Shown here in pieces: positions 49,073 to 58,150 of a stretch of 60,773 nt of DNA (position 1 is its first letter; every line of letters begins with the position of its first letter). Source of the stretch: an uncultured Clostridia bacterium (GTDB lineage Bacteria; Bacillota; Clostridia; TANB77; CAG-465). The notes beneath the pieces were generated by a model that had not been told where the DNA came from, searched no databases, and was given only the letters and a program-made list of their open reading frames with translations. A program made the position numbers and the translations under genes. The DNA lies in the NCBI GenBank assembly GCA_948562205.1, contig CAOYAN010000010.1:1-60773 (forward strand), given 5' to 3'.

Positions 49073-49744
49073 TTACACACTTTCTTTTATATATTCTATT
49101 AAATCGCTTGCTACTTTATCTCCTAAACGATTTATTCTTGAACTAATTTCTTCTTTTCTTAAAACATTTCTTTTTTCATAATATTCAACAAGTGGACTTG
49201 TTTGAACATCATATATTTCAAGTCTTTTATTTATAGCACTCTCATCACTGTCATCTTCTCTTTGAACAAGTTTTGCTCCACATTTATCACAAATTCCATC
49301 TTTTTTTGGTGGATGCATAATAAGATTATATGTAGCTTTACATTCTTGATTTGAGCATACTCTTCTTGTAAGAATTCGTTCAATTATCTCATCTCTTGGA
49401 GTTGTTAGATTTACAACTAAATCAACTTTTTTACCCTTAGCAGCTAACATTTCATCAAATTTTTTTGCTTGCTCAATTGTTCTTGGGAAGCCATCTAATA
49501 TAGCACCGTCTACTACATCATCCATTTCAAGTCTTTTTGCAACCATAGGAACTGTAATATCATCTGGTACTAGCATTCCTTTTGACATATATTTATTTGC
49601 TTCAATTCCAAGTTCTGTTTCTTCTTTAATATTTTTTCTAAAAATATCTCCTGTAGAAATTTGAGGTATTCCTAATTTTTCACTTAAAAGACCAGCAACA
49701 GTACCTTTTCCTGTTCCTTGTGCCCCTAACATAATAATAATCAC
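49073..49744 (-). CDS. adk: adenylate kinase (zinc-LID form)
   Basis: This 223-residue protein has the P-loop GAQGTGKGT, AMP-binding GILVPDDITVPMV-like region and DGFPRTIEQA, and a LID domain with four cysteines (CSNQEC and CDKC), the zinc-binding Gram-positive form. It catalyses ATP + AMP = 2 ADP. Upstream is a Sua5-type gene where secY would be found in many related genomes. It is the first gene of the adk-map unit. Confidence 0.95.
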   Translation of the reverse strand: MIIIMLGAQGTGKGTVAGLLSEKLGIPQISTGDIFRKNIKEETELGIEANKYMSKGMLVPDDITVPMVAKRLEMDDVVDGAILDGFPRTIEQAKKFDEMLAAKGKKVDLVVNLTTPRDEIIERILTRRVCSNQECKATYNLIMHPPKKDGICDKCGAKLVQREDDSDESAINKRLEIYDVQTSPLVEYYEKRNVLRKEEISSRINRLGDKVASDLIEYIKESV

Positions 49745-49808
49745 TTTAAATCACTCCTATTTTTACCAACATATATTATACTACAAATTCAAAAAACTGT
49801 AAAGTTTA

Positions 49809-50789
49809 TTATATAATTTTATTATTACTAACTTGCATTAATTTATTCATAATAACTTGACTCTCATTAGTGTTTTTAACACTTTCTATTAAAAATACAT
49901 CTATATCTGCCTCTTTAGCCTCATTTAATATATTATATAAATTTTTCATAATATTATCTTCATCAAATTTAATATATTTATCAACTCTTGAAGAAAATAC
50001 ATCATAATTTTTACAAGATCCAATTATTCCTATTTTTTTATCTGTATTATTAGATATATACTCATCAATCTTATGAATTATATCCTTATCTTCTACAGTA
50101 ACAACAATTGCATCACTTTCTATATCATAATGTTTATTATTTCTACTCGGAATGCTTGAAAACTCAACTTCAATCCCTAACTTCTCTATATCTTCTTTTA
50201 AGATACTTCCACATCTTAAAATTTTTACAATACCATCTTCAACTTTAACTATTGTAGACTCTATTCCAATATCTGATAATCCACCATCAATTATATAGTC
50301 TACTTTACCATTAAATTCTCTGTATGCAATACTTGCATCAATAATGCTAAGTTTACCTGAAATATTTGCACTTGGAGCAGTTATAGGTACTCCAATTTTT
50401 TCAATAATTTTTCTTGTTAAACTATTTCCAGGTATTCTAACTCCCACTGTATCAAATCCCCCTGTAACGTTTTCAGGTAATACATCTTTTTTATCAAATA
50501 TTATAGTAAGTGGACCTGGCCAAAAATTCTCAATAAGCTTTCTATGAATCTCATTTATATTACTTACTATTTTATCTAGCATTATAGTATTACTTACAAG
50601 TACAATAAGTGGATTATCACTTTTTCTTCCTTTAACTGTAAATATTTTATCTACTGCCTCTTTATCTAAAGCATTTGTTCCAATACCATATACAGTTTCT
50701 GTAGGAAATATCATTACTCCACCATTTTTTATACACTTTGCACACTCTTCTATATTATCATTTTTCTTTAAATCTATTAGTTTTGTCAT
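49809..50789 (-). CDS. L-threonylcarbamoyladenylate synthase, Sua5 type
   Basis: This 326-residue protein has the YrdC domain (GGVMIFPTETVYGIGTNALD, KGRKSDNPLIVLVSN, FWPGPLTIIFDKKD, PITAPSANISGKLS) and an additional C-terminal Sua5 domain (residues about 220-326) not present in TsaC. It makes threonylcarbamoyl-AMP for the t6A modification of ANN-decoding tRNAs. The partner TsaB/D/E genes are not in the window. It lies upstream of adk, about 65 bases away. Confidence 0.93.
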   Translation of the reverse strand: MTKLIDLKKNDNIEECAKCIKNGGVMIFPTETVYGIGTNALDKEAVDKIFTVKGRKSDNPLIVLVSNTIMLDKIVSNINEIHRKLIENFWPGPLTIIFDKKDVLPENVTGGFDTVGVRIPGNSLTRKIIEKIGVPITAPSANISGKLSIIDASIAYREFNGKVDYIIDGGLSDIGIESTIVKVEDGIVKILRCGSILKEDIEKLGIEVEFSSIPSRNNKHYDIESDAIVVTVEDKDIIHKIDEYISNNTDKKIGIIGSCKNYDVFSSRVDKYIKFDEDNIMKNLYNILNEAKEADIDVFLIESVKNTNESQVIMNKLMQVSNNKII

Positions 50790-50870
50790 ATAAATCTTTC
50801 CTTTTATTTTTCTCCTTTAAAATTATAACACATAAGTCAATATCTTATGTTAAGTATATTATATAAGAAA

Positions 50871-50908
50871 AATGAGTGTTAAGATAAATTTTTATCCAAA
50901 CACTCATT
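50871..50908 (-). terminator. terminator of the 60-codon gene
   Basis: AATGAGTGTT (50871-50880) and AACACTCATT (50899-50908) form a perfect ten-base-pair stem with an 18-base loop that itself contains a small AAGATAAA/TTTATC helix. It lies between the 60-codon gene and the Sua5 gene. Confidence 0.7.
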
Positions 50909-50953
50909 ATAATTATCATTTTTAATTTAACTTTTGACCTATCTAATTTAGAA

Positions 50954-51136
50954 TTATTTCATGAAATATTTGACTAAATAAATAATTCCTAATGTAATAG
51001 GTGCATAAATGATGGTGCAAATAGAACTTGCAATAGTTACTATAATCCATCTTGTGATGCCTTTTTGTGTTCTAGATTCTCCGCAAAAAGTAATATACAC
51101 AAAAAAGATCACAAACCAAATTAAAAATACTTTCAT
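50954..51136 (-). CDS. small membrane protein
   Basis: This 60-residue protein has two predicted membrane helices (about residues 3-18 and 29-56) joined by a short charged loop (CGESRTQKGITRW). AGAAAGG precedes the ATG. It shares an almost identical 41-base promoter segment with the next gene upstream (51238), so the two are likely expressed in the same way. Family not recognised. Confidence 0.6.
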   Translation of the reverse strand: MKVFLIWFVIFFVYITFCGESRTQKGITRWIIVTIASSICTIIYAPITLGIIYLVKYFMK

Positions 51137-51145
51137 TCTATTTTA

Positions 51146-51186
51146 CCTTTCTTATTAAATATAGGTTTATTTTATCACAATGTAAA
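51146..51186 (-). promoter_or_regulatory. promoter copy A of a duplicated promoter
   Basis: On the minus strand TTTACA and TATATT are 17 bases apart, followed by AATAAGAAAGG as ribosome binding site. 39 of 41 positions are identical with the segment at 51676-51716. Confidence 0.7.
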
Positions 51187-51237
51187 CTACTGCATTTTTA
51201 TGCAAACTTTTATAACACACTATAAAAATATCAAAAT

Positions 51238-51666
51238 TTATTGTTTTTTTTGCATATACACAATCCAATAAGGATTTCCAGTAGCGACGTTTGCACCTTT
51301 CATAATTGCAGTACACTTTAAATCCATATTCATAAAAGTACTCATAATAGCTTCAACCTGTAGTGGATCCTTCCATGAAAAATTCTTACAATTCATAGTT
51401 TTAATAAGATTTTCATATTGTTCTTTTTTAGCATAAATACTATCAATTATACGATCAGAATAAAATGAAATATCAGAACTTTTATAAAGATCAGACTTAT
51501 AAATTACATATGGTTCATATGTATAAGGTTTTATAATTGGATTTTTCTCTATAAAGTTTCCATCGAGATCCTTATACTTATTTCGGTTATAGGTTTCTTT
51601 CTTTCCAATATCCGAAATAAAAACTGTTACCCAATCACCATTTCTCTCAATAATTTTTCTACTCAT
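51238..51666 (-). CDS. hypothetical protein
   Basis: This 142-residue soluble protein starts MSRKIIERNGDWVTVFISDI and ends in NVATGNPYWIVYMQKKQ. No motif is recognised; the C-terminal half has a mixed helix/strand pattern. GAAAGGGAACG precedes the ATG. The upstream promoter is a near-duplicate of that of the 60-codon gene, so both genes may come from a duplicated expression cassette. Confidence 0.65.
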   Translation of the reverse strand: MSRKIIERNGDWVTVFISDIGKKETYNRNKYKDLDGNFIEKNPIIKPYTYEPYVIYKSDLYKSSDISFYSDRIIDSIYAKKEQYENLIKTMNCKNFSWKDPLQVEAIMSTFMNMDLKCTAIMKGANVATGNPYWIVYMQKKQ

Positions 51667-51675
51667 AAATCGTTC

Positions 51676-51716
51676 CCTTTCTTATTAAATATAGGTTTAT
51701 TTTGTTACAATGTAAA
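51676..51716 (-). promoter_or_regulatory. promoter copy B of a duplicated promoter
   Basis: TTTACA-17-TATATT on the minus strand, plus the same ribosome binding region as copy A at 51146-51186; only two positions differ in 41. Confidence 0.7.
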
Positions 51717-51770
51717 TTATATCATATTTTTATGTAAAATACAAGCCTTATATTATTTATTATTGCTTAA

Positions 51771-51805
51771 AAATAGCTGAAGTATAATTTACACTCCAGC
51801 TATTT
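51771..51805 (-). terminator. terminator of the thioester/SpaA adhesin gene
   Basis: AAATAGCTG (51771-51779) and CAGCTATTT (51797-51805) form a perfect nine-base-pair stem with a 17-base loop; TTTAAGC follows on the minus strand. Confidence 0.65.
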
Positions 51806-51815
51806 GATAAATAAA

Positions 51816-54800
51816 CTAATCATCATAGTCTTTCTCATCAACAAAATCGTCATCTTTAAATTTAAAGTTTCCATCTTCTTTTTTATCTCTTAATATGTTA
51901 AATATAACATAACCTACTATTGAAACAATAGTAACTATTGTAACAATTATCATATTTGAACTTATTATACCACCAGTTACTGGCAATTTTTCTTTTTCAT
52001 TAGTTATAGTCCTTGTTATTACAACATTATCTTTTTTAATATCAAATTCATACTCATTAGTATCTATTAAATATCCATCAGGAGTCTTTACTTCCTTATA
52101 ATAATATTTACCATATGGTAGATTTTCTACTGATATATTTCCGTTCTCATCTGTTGTATAAGAACCAATTTCCTCTCTTTTTGAATTAAATATTTTAAAT
52201 TCAACACCTTTTAATTTTTCTTTTGTATCCTTATTAATTTTTATAATCTTAAAAGTTCCATAAACTTCTTTGTTTACCATTTTCTTTGTAATTACTTGTA
52301 AATTTTCAGTTATATTAAACTGATATAATTTATCATCTATTACAAATCCTGATGGTGCTTCTACTTCCTTATAGAAGTATTTACCAAGCGGAAGTTTACT
52401 TGACTCTGCAATTCCTTCTTCATTTGTAATGATTTCCTCTATCTCTTCTTTATTTGAGTTAAATATTTTAAACTTAACTAAAGATACAGGTTTATCTTCA
52501 GTATCTACTTTTATTATTTTAAGATTTCCTTTTGAAAAGTAATTTATCATATTCTTAATTACTACCTGACCATGCTCAGTGACATTAAACTCATATACTG
52601 TATTATCTAGTGCTATACCATTTGGAACACTTATTTCTTGATAATAGTATGTTCCAAGTGTAAGCTCTCTAGACTCAGCAATTCCATCTTTATTTGTAAT
52701 TATAGTATCAATTACCTTTTTATTTTCATCTAAAATATTAAATTTTATACCTTGAAGTGGAACCTTATTTTCATCCACTTTTATTATCTTTAAAGTTGAT
52801 CCCTCATATTTATTTACTAAATTTTTGATTACAACTTCTTTATCTTTTGTTACTTTAAACTCATAAATTCCTGTATCTATAATAATATGTTCTGGAGCTT
52901 CTATTTCCTGATAATAATATGTTCCAACTCTTAACTCACTTGACTCAGCAATACCTGCACTATTTGTCACTATACTTTCAACTATATTTTTATCAGAATC
53001 TAAAATATTAAACTTTATACCTTCAAGTGGAACATCGTTTTCATCCACTTTTATTATTTTTAATACTCCAGTTGCATACTCATTTACTACAGTTTTAGTT
53101 ATTTGTTGTGCATAATTTTCTACTTCAAATTCATATTCATTTTCATCTAATGAATAATTATTTGGTACTTCCACCTCCTTGTAGTAGTACTTTCCAAGTT
53201 TTAAATCATGTACTGTTACCTGTCCATCAGATCCAGTTGTTACTCTTTTAACTAAATTCTTATTTGAATCTAATATATCAAATTTAACATTTGATATTGG
53301 TATATTACTCTTGTCTACTTTTATTATTTTTAAACTTCCCTTTACATATTTATTTTCCATAGTAAATTCCAAAGTTTTATTATTTTCAGATATATTAAAC
53401 TCATTTAATTTATCATCTAATATTAATCCTTGTGGTACTTCTATTTCTTGATAATAATATGTTCCATATACAAGTTTTCTAGAAGTAGCTATTCCGTCCT
53501 CACCAGTTGTTATAGTTTCTATAATTTCACTATTTTTATCCAGGATATTAAATTTAACTCCTCTTATGAGATTTCCATCTTCATCAATTTTTTTAATCTT
53601 AATATTTCCTTTTTTATAGTAGTTTATCATATTTTTAATAACAATTTCATCATTTTTACTTACAGTAAATTCATGTAAACTATTATCTAAAATTATATTA
53701 TCTGGTACTTTAGTTTCTTGATAGTAATAACTACCCTCTACGAGCTCTTTAGAAGTTGCTATACCATCTTTATCTGTAACTATTGTATCAATTACATTCT
53801 TACTACTATCTAAAATATTAAATTCTATACCTTCTAGTGGGACGTCATTTTCATCTACTTTTATTATTTTTAGACTTCTTTTTTCATACTCATTTACAAC
53901 ATTTTTTCTAACAATTTGATTGTTTTCAGTTATTTTAAATTCGTATTCATTAGTATCTAAAATAATATTTATAGGTGCTTCTACCTCTTTATAATAATAT
54001 GTTCCAAGTGCAAGTTCACTAGAATTTGCAATACCTTCTTCATTTGTTATAATAGTCTCAATTAGATTTTTGTTACTATCTAGTATATCAAATTTAATAC
54101 CAGATAACTTTTCTCCATATTCATCTGTTTTAGTTATTTCTAGTGTTCCTTTTTGTGAATATTTATTAACAATTTTCTTTTGGATAACTTGAGCATCACT
54201 AGTAATTGCAAATATATACTCTGTATTATCTACTATTACTCCATCTGGCGCTGATACTTCTCTATAATAATATTTACCCTTTAATAAATCACTAGATACT
54301 GCTATTCCATCACTTCCAGTAGTAAGTGTTTCTACCACTTCTTTGTCTTGATTCAATATTTCAAAACTAACTCCAGAAAGTGGTCTATTTACAGAATCTG
54401 TCTTTATTATCTTAAGACTACCTTTTATTTTTTTGTTTATAACTTTTTTAGTTATAACTTGATTATTTTCATTAATTCTAAATATATACTCATTATTATC
54501 TAAGACATATTTACTATCTACAGATTTTTCTCTATAATAGTATTTTCCAATAGTTAAATTTTTAGATGTAGCTATACCATTTTCATCTGTTGTTATTGTA
54601 TCTACTAAATTTTTATTTTCATCTAGTATCTCAAATACAACACCTTTAATTGGCATTTTTTCTTCATCTACTTTTACTATTTGTAAATTACCATAAATAG
54701 TTTCATTTACAATAGTTTTAGTTAATACTTGCTCATCATTACTTAATATAAATTCATACTCATTTGTATCAATTATTAAATAATCTGGTGCTTCTATCTC

Positions 54801-57269
54801 TTTGTAATAGTATGTTCCTAGTTTAAGATTACTAGTATTTGCTACACCATCTGATCCAGTGGTAATTGTTTCAACCACATTCTTTCCTGCATCTAAAATC
54901 TGGAATTTAACACCTGATATTGGTCTACTATCTTCATCTGTTTTTTGTATCTTTAAAGATGCTCTTTTGTATCTGTTTACCATTTTTTTAGTTATAACAC
55001 CGCTGTTTTCAGTTACTCTAAAAGCATATTCATTAGAATCTATCAAAACATTTGATGGACCACTTACTTCTTTATAATAATATGTTGTTCCTACACTTAA
55101 ATCACTAGAGAAAGCTATACCATCAGATCCTGTAATTATTTCCTCTATTACATTTTTATTTGAATCCAGTATCTGGAATTTCACTCCAGATATTGGTCTT
55201 TGTTCTTCATCTACTTTTACTATTTTAAGTTTTTCTTTAACCATCTCATTTATGACAGTTTTAGTTAAAACTTGTTTGTCTTGTTCAAGTATAAATTCAT
55301 GTTCTGTAGAATCCATAACTACATTTGCTGGTGCTTCTACTTCTTTATAATAATATGTACCTAAAATTAAGTCTTTTGAAGTAGCAACTCCATTATCATT
55401 TGTAGTTATAGTATCCACTACATTTTTATTTGAATCTAGAATTTGAAATTTTACATTTGCAATAGGATTATTTAGATTATTATTTTTCACAATTTGTAAT
55501 TTAGCTTTTTTATACTTATTTACAATTTCTTTAGATACAACATCACTTGCACTATTGATATTAAATGGATATTCATTTGTATCAATAATAATATTTGATG
55601 GTCCACTTACTTCTTTGTAATAATAAGTTCCAGCACTTAAGTTTTCTAAAGTAGCAACACCTTTATCATCTGTAGTTATAGTGTTTACAACGCTTTTATT
55701 TGAATTTAAGATTTGAAATCTTACTCCAGATATTGGTGTACCTAACTCATCACTTTTAATGATTTTAAGTCCACCAGTTATCTTTTTATTAGTAATCTTC
55801 TTAGTTACTAATTGATTTGTTGACTCAATTTTAAATTCTCTTAATGTTTTATCCATTATAACATTTACTGGTGCACTTATTTCCCTATAGTAATAAGTAC
55901 CAGCTGATAAATTGTTTACTTTTGTTCTACCCTCTTCATTTGTTGTCATTTCTACTAGCTTTTCCTTATTTGAATTTAATAGTTCAAAAGTAACGTTAGG
56001 TATTGGAGTATTTTTCTCATCTACTTTAGTTATTTCTAAAGCACCTTTAATCTTTTCATTTACAAATTTTACTCTACTTGTCTCTCCTGTTTTCACAGTG
56101 ACTTTTGAAGAATCTGTACTCATTATATAACCTGATGGTGCAGAAATTTCAACTAATCTATACTCTCCAACTTTTACATTAGAAAATCTAATATAGCCAT
56201 CTCCCCCTGTTGTTCCTTCTGCTATTTTTTTGTTTTCCATATCTCTTAGTTCAAATTTAACACCAGAAATCGCATTATCATCTTGGTCTACTTTGTGTAA
56301 CTCAATACTTCCAATCTGTGTTCCCCACCTAATATTAACTGAGGCAATAAGTTCAACTGGCACCGTATCTAATTTTACAAAGTTTTGAGATGCTTCACCA
56401 CCTGAGTATATACTGCCAACAACTTTATTAGTATCGCCTAATACTTTTAAAGTCATTTCTCCACCATTTTCTCTCTCATCTACTGCAACATACAAAGACT
56501 CTCCATTTGAAAATGTTGTTTTAGCATTTCCATTTACATCTACTACTTTTGCACTTGATGGTGCATTATCTAGTGATGCAGTTATTGAAGATACTGTTCC
56601 ACCTGTTACATTTACTACATATGGTCCTGTTAGTATAGTACCATCTCTGTTTACTAACTTAGCAGAATCTGTATTAATTGTAAGCGATGGGTTTGGAATA
56701 TATGGATCAGCTATTGCTCTTGCATTTAGCTTTTTAGCAGCTGCAGCTGCTCTTTCCATAAAATCTTCATATCCAGGCTTTGCATATACATTATCTAAAT
56801 TAAATACTCTTACTGCCTCAGACTCACCTGTTTTTGCCATTACTGTCCAAAAAGCCATTTGTGTTGCCATATATGCTTCATCATCTGATGCACAACCCAT
56901 TTCAGAAGCTGATGTATGTGGATAACCATATACAAGGATTGCTACACCTTGAGCTGATAATTGCTTATAATATGACAATGTTCCTGTTGGTAATGACTTT
57001 CCATAATCAATACAATATGCTGTATCTCCACCTAAGGTAGCATTACTAAAGAATACATTTTTTTGATAATATATATCAGTTGCAGGAGTTATAAGGCTTG
57101 GTGAATGAAAAGGTAATTGTGTTGCAGTAGCCCTTAACATAAAAGGTGTAAATTGCAATGATATTAATGTCATTAACATAAATATAGAGAATATTTTCAG
57201 TTTAAAATGTTTTATGTTTTTTAAACTATTATTAATTTTGTTTATAAGACCTAACTGCTTATTTTTCAT
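51816..57269 (-). CDS. LPVTG surface adhesin: thioester domain plus 16 SpaA-like repeats
   Basis: This 1817-residue protein has an N-terminal signal (hydrophobic residues 24-47). A domain of about residues 50-290 carries the thioester-domain signature: Cys86 in TAYCIDYGK and Gln137 in ATQMAFW. Such domains can form a covalent bond with host surface amines. Sixteen SpaA/Cna-B-type modules of about 90 residues follow, with KIIKVDEN-like first strands, G-YYYKEVEAP cores and NEY/NKY junctions. These probably carry internal isopeptide bonds that stiffen a stalk. The C-terminus has EKLPVTGG, a membrane helix and an unusually long acidic tail. AGGAGG precedes the start, and a TTGTAT-17-TAGAAT promoter lies at 57301-57329. 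Confidence 0.9.
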   Translation of the reverse strand: MKNKQLGLINKINNSLKNIKHFKLKIFSIFMLMTLISLQFTPFMLRATATQLPFHSPSLITPATDIYYQKNVFFSNATLGGDTAYCIDYGKSLPTGTLSYYKQLSAQGVAILVYGYPHTSASEMGCASDDEAYMATQMAFWTVMAKTGESEAVRVFNLDNVYAKPGYEDFMERAAAAAKKLNARAIADPYIPNPSLTINTDSAKLVNRDGTILTGPYVVNVTGGTVSSITASLDNAPSSAKVVDVNGNAKTTFSNGESLYVAVDERENGGEMTLKVLGDTNKVVGSIYSGGEASQNFVKLDTVPVELIASVNIRWGTQIGSIELHKVDQDDNAISGVKFELRDMENKKIAEGTTGGDGYIRFSNVKVGEYRLVEISAPSGYIMSTDSSKVTVKTGETSRVKFVNEKIKGALEITKVDEKNTPIPNVTFELLNSNKEKLVEMTTNEEGRTKVNNLSAGTYYYREISAPVNVIMDKTLREFKIESTNQLVTKKITNKKITGGLKIIKSDELGTPISGVRFQILNSNKSVVNTITTDDKGVATLENLSAGTYYYKEVSGPSNIIIDTNEYPFNINSASDVVSKEIVNKYKKAKLQIVKNNNLNNPIANVKFQILDSNKNVVDTITTNDNGVATSKDLILGTYYYKEVEAPANVVMDSTEHEFILEQDKQVLTKTVINEMVKEKLKIVKVDEEQRPISGVKFQILDSNKNVIEEIITGSDGIAFSSDLSVGTTYYYKEVSGPSNVLIDSNEYAFRVTENSGVITKKMVNRYKRASLKIQKTDEDSRPISGVKFQILDAGKNVVETITTGSDGVANTSNLKLGTYYYKEIEAPDYLIIDTNEYEFILSNDEQVLTKTIVNETIYGNLQIVKVDEEKMPIKGVVFEILDENKNLVDTITTDENGIATSKNLTIGKYYYREKSVDSKYVLDNNEYIFRINENNQVITKKVINKKIKGSLKIIKTDSVNRPLSGVSFEILNQDKEVVETLTTGSDGIAVSSDLLKGKYYYREVSAPDGVIVDNTEYIFAITSDAQVIQKKIVNKYSQKGTLEITKTDEYGEKLSGIKFDILDSNKNLIETIITNEEGIANSSELALGTYYYKEVEAPINIILDTNEYEFKITENNQIVRKNVVNEYEKRSLKIIKVDENDVPLEGIEFNILDSSKNVIDTIVTDKDGIATSKELVEGSYYYQETKVPDNIILDNSLHEFTVSKNDEIVIKNMINYYKKGNIKIKKIDEDGNLIRGVKFNILDKNSEIIETITTGEDGIATSRKLVYGTYYYQEIEVPQGLILDDKLNEFNISENNKTLEFTMENKYVKGSLKIIKVDKSNIPISNVKFDILDSNKNLVKRVTTGSDGQVTVHDLKLGKYYYKEVEVPNNYSLDENEYEFEVENYAQQITKTVVNEYATGVLKIIKVDENDVPLEGIKFNILDSDKNIVESIVTNSAGIAESSELRVGTYYYQEIEAPEHIIIDTGIYEFKVTKDKEVVIKNLVNKYEGSTLKIIKVDENKVPLQGIKFNILDENKKVIDTIITNKDGIAESRELTLGTYYYQEISVPNGIALDNTVYEFNVTEHGQVVIKNMINYFSKGNLKIIKVDTEDKPVSLVKFKIFNSNKEEIEEIITNEEGIAESSKLPLGKYFYKEVEAPSGFVIDDKLYQFNITENLQVITKKMVNKEVYGTFKIIKINKDTKEKLKGVEFKIFNSKREEIGSYTTDENGNISVENLPYGKYYYKEVKTPDGYLIDTNEYEFDIKKDNVVITRTITNEKEKLPVTGGIISSNMIIVTIVTIVSIVGYVIFNILRDKKEDGNFKFKDDDFVDEKDYDD

Positions 57270-57300
57270 ACTCTAACCTCCTATACAAATATACAACAAA

Positions 57301-57329
57301 ATTCTAGCACCATTTTTTTTACTATACAA
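57301..57329 (-). promoter_or_regulatory. promoter of the adhesin gene
   Basis: On the minus strand TTGTAT (57324-57329) and TAGAAT (57301-57306) are 17 bases apart, and TG one base before the -10 makes it an extended -10 element. Confidence 0.6.
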
Positions 57330-57479
57330 CAATACTACTTTTAAATTATGGTAACTATTATATATAATTTGTTTATAATATTCCTTTTATTACAAAAATA
57401 TGTTTTTTTAATAAAATATTTTTTAACAAAATACGACATATTCTAACAAAAGCCCTAAATATCAACCTTTTAAGAAAAA

Positions 57480-57512
57480 AGAATGTTTAACATATTTATT
57501 AAACATTCCTAA
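57480..57512 (-). terminator. terminator of the 150-codon gene
   Basis: On the minus strand AGGAATGTTTAA and TTAAACATTCTT arms around a loop of eight bases, followed by TTTTCTT. Confidence 0.75.
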
Positions 57513-57517
57513 AATAA

Positions 57518-57970
57518 TTAATATTGTGAAAATGACTCAAATATAATATCCCATTTATTATTTTTATACTTTGCTCTACATATATTCATCCTAAATTTTA
57601 TATCTCCTTCATATAGACTAATATAGAATGTAAATAAATTTATATCATATCCTACAAAATAAAAATCTATATTTTTATTATATCCTATATTTTCTTTCTC
57701 CATAAGTTTTATATTCGAAAAATTAGAAATTATCTCTTGAATTTTATCATCAGATAATTTTTGTTGTGAAGATAAATTAACAAAGTTTTCTGGTGTAATA
57801 TATAATATATCTTGATTTTCAGAACTATTATACTTTTTTAGGGCATCAATATAAAATTGTTTAGATATCTCCTCATAATCTTTAGGTCTAAAATATAAAT
57901 ATATACTGAAAATAATTGTTAATAATATTATTATCAAAATAATAATTACTATGCTTTTTTTACATTTCAT
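57518..57970 (-). CDS. hypothetical membrane-anchored protein
   Basis: This 150-residue protein has one N-terminal membrane helix (about residues 7-27) and an external domain of about 120 residues with no known motif; it contains YEEISKQFYIDALKKYNS and WDIIFESFSQY. GTAGGAGGGAAGG precedes the ATG. It lies between two SpaA-repeat surface protein genes and has its own terminator. It may belong functionally to them, but nothing in its sequence shows that. Confidence 0.7.
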   Translation of the reverse strand: MKCKKSIVIIILIIILLTIIFSIYLYFRPKDYEEISKQFYIDALKKYNSSENQDILYITPENFVNLSSQQKLSDDKIQEIISNFSNIKLMEKENIGYNKNIDFYFVGYDINLFTFYISLYEGDIKFRMNICRAKYKNNKWDIIFESFSQY

Positions 57971-58112
57971 AACCTTCCCTCCTACAGTAAAAGTATAGCA
58001 TTATAATATTTTTTTCAACAATACAATACTTTCTCTATTTTTAGATATTTTTTAACAAAATTTATTTAATGTTTCTTCACAAATGTCCTATATATAATTA
58101 TTATAAAGGAAC

Positions 58113-58142
58113 AAAAGTAGCAATTTTGAAGTTGCTACTTTT
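58113..58142 (-). terminator. terminator of the second SpaA-repeat gene
   Basis: AAAAGTAGCAA (58113-58123) and TTGCTACTTTT (58132-58142) form a perfect 11-base-pair stem with an eight-base loop. Confidence 0.75.
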
Positions 58143-58150
58143 ACTATATA

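Noticed and set aside
53430..53678. Open plus-strand frames inside the large SpaA-repeat gene
   Set aside because: They lie antisense to a well-supported repeat protein, lack ribosome binding sites and change from repeat to repeat.
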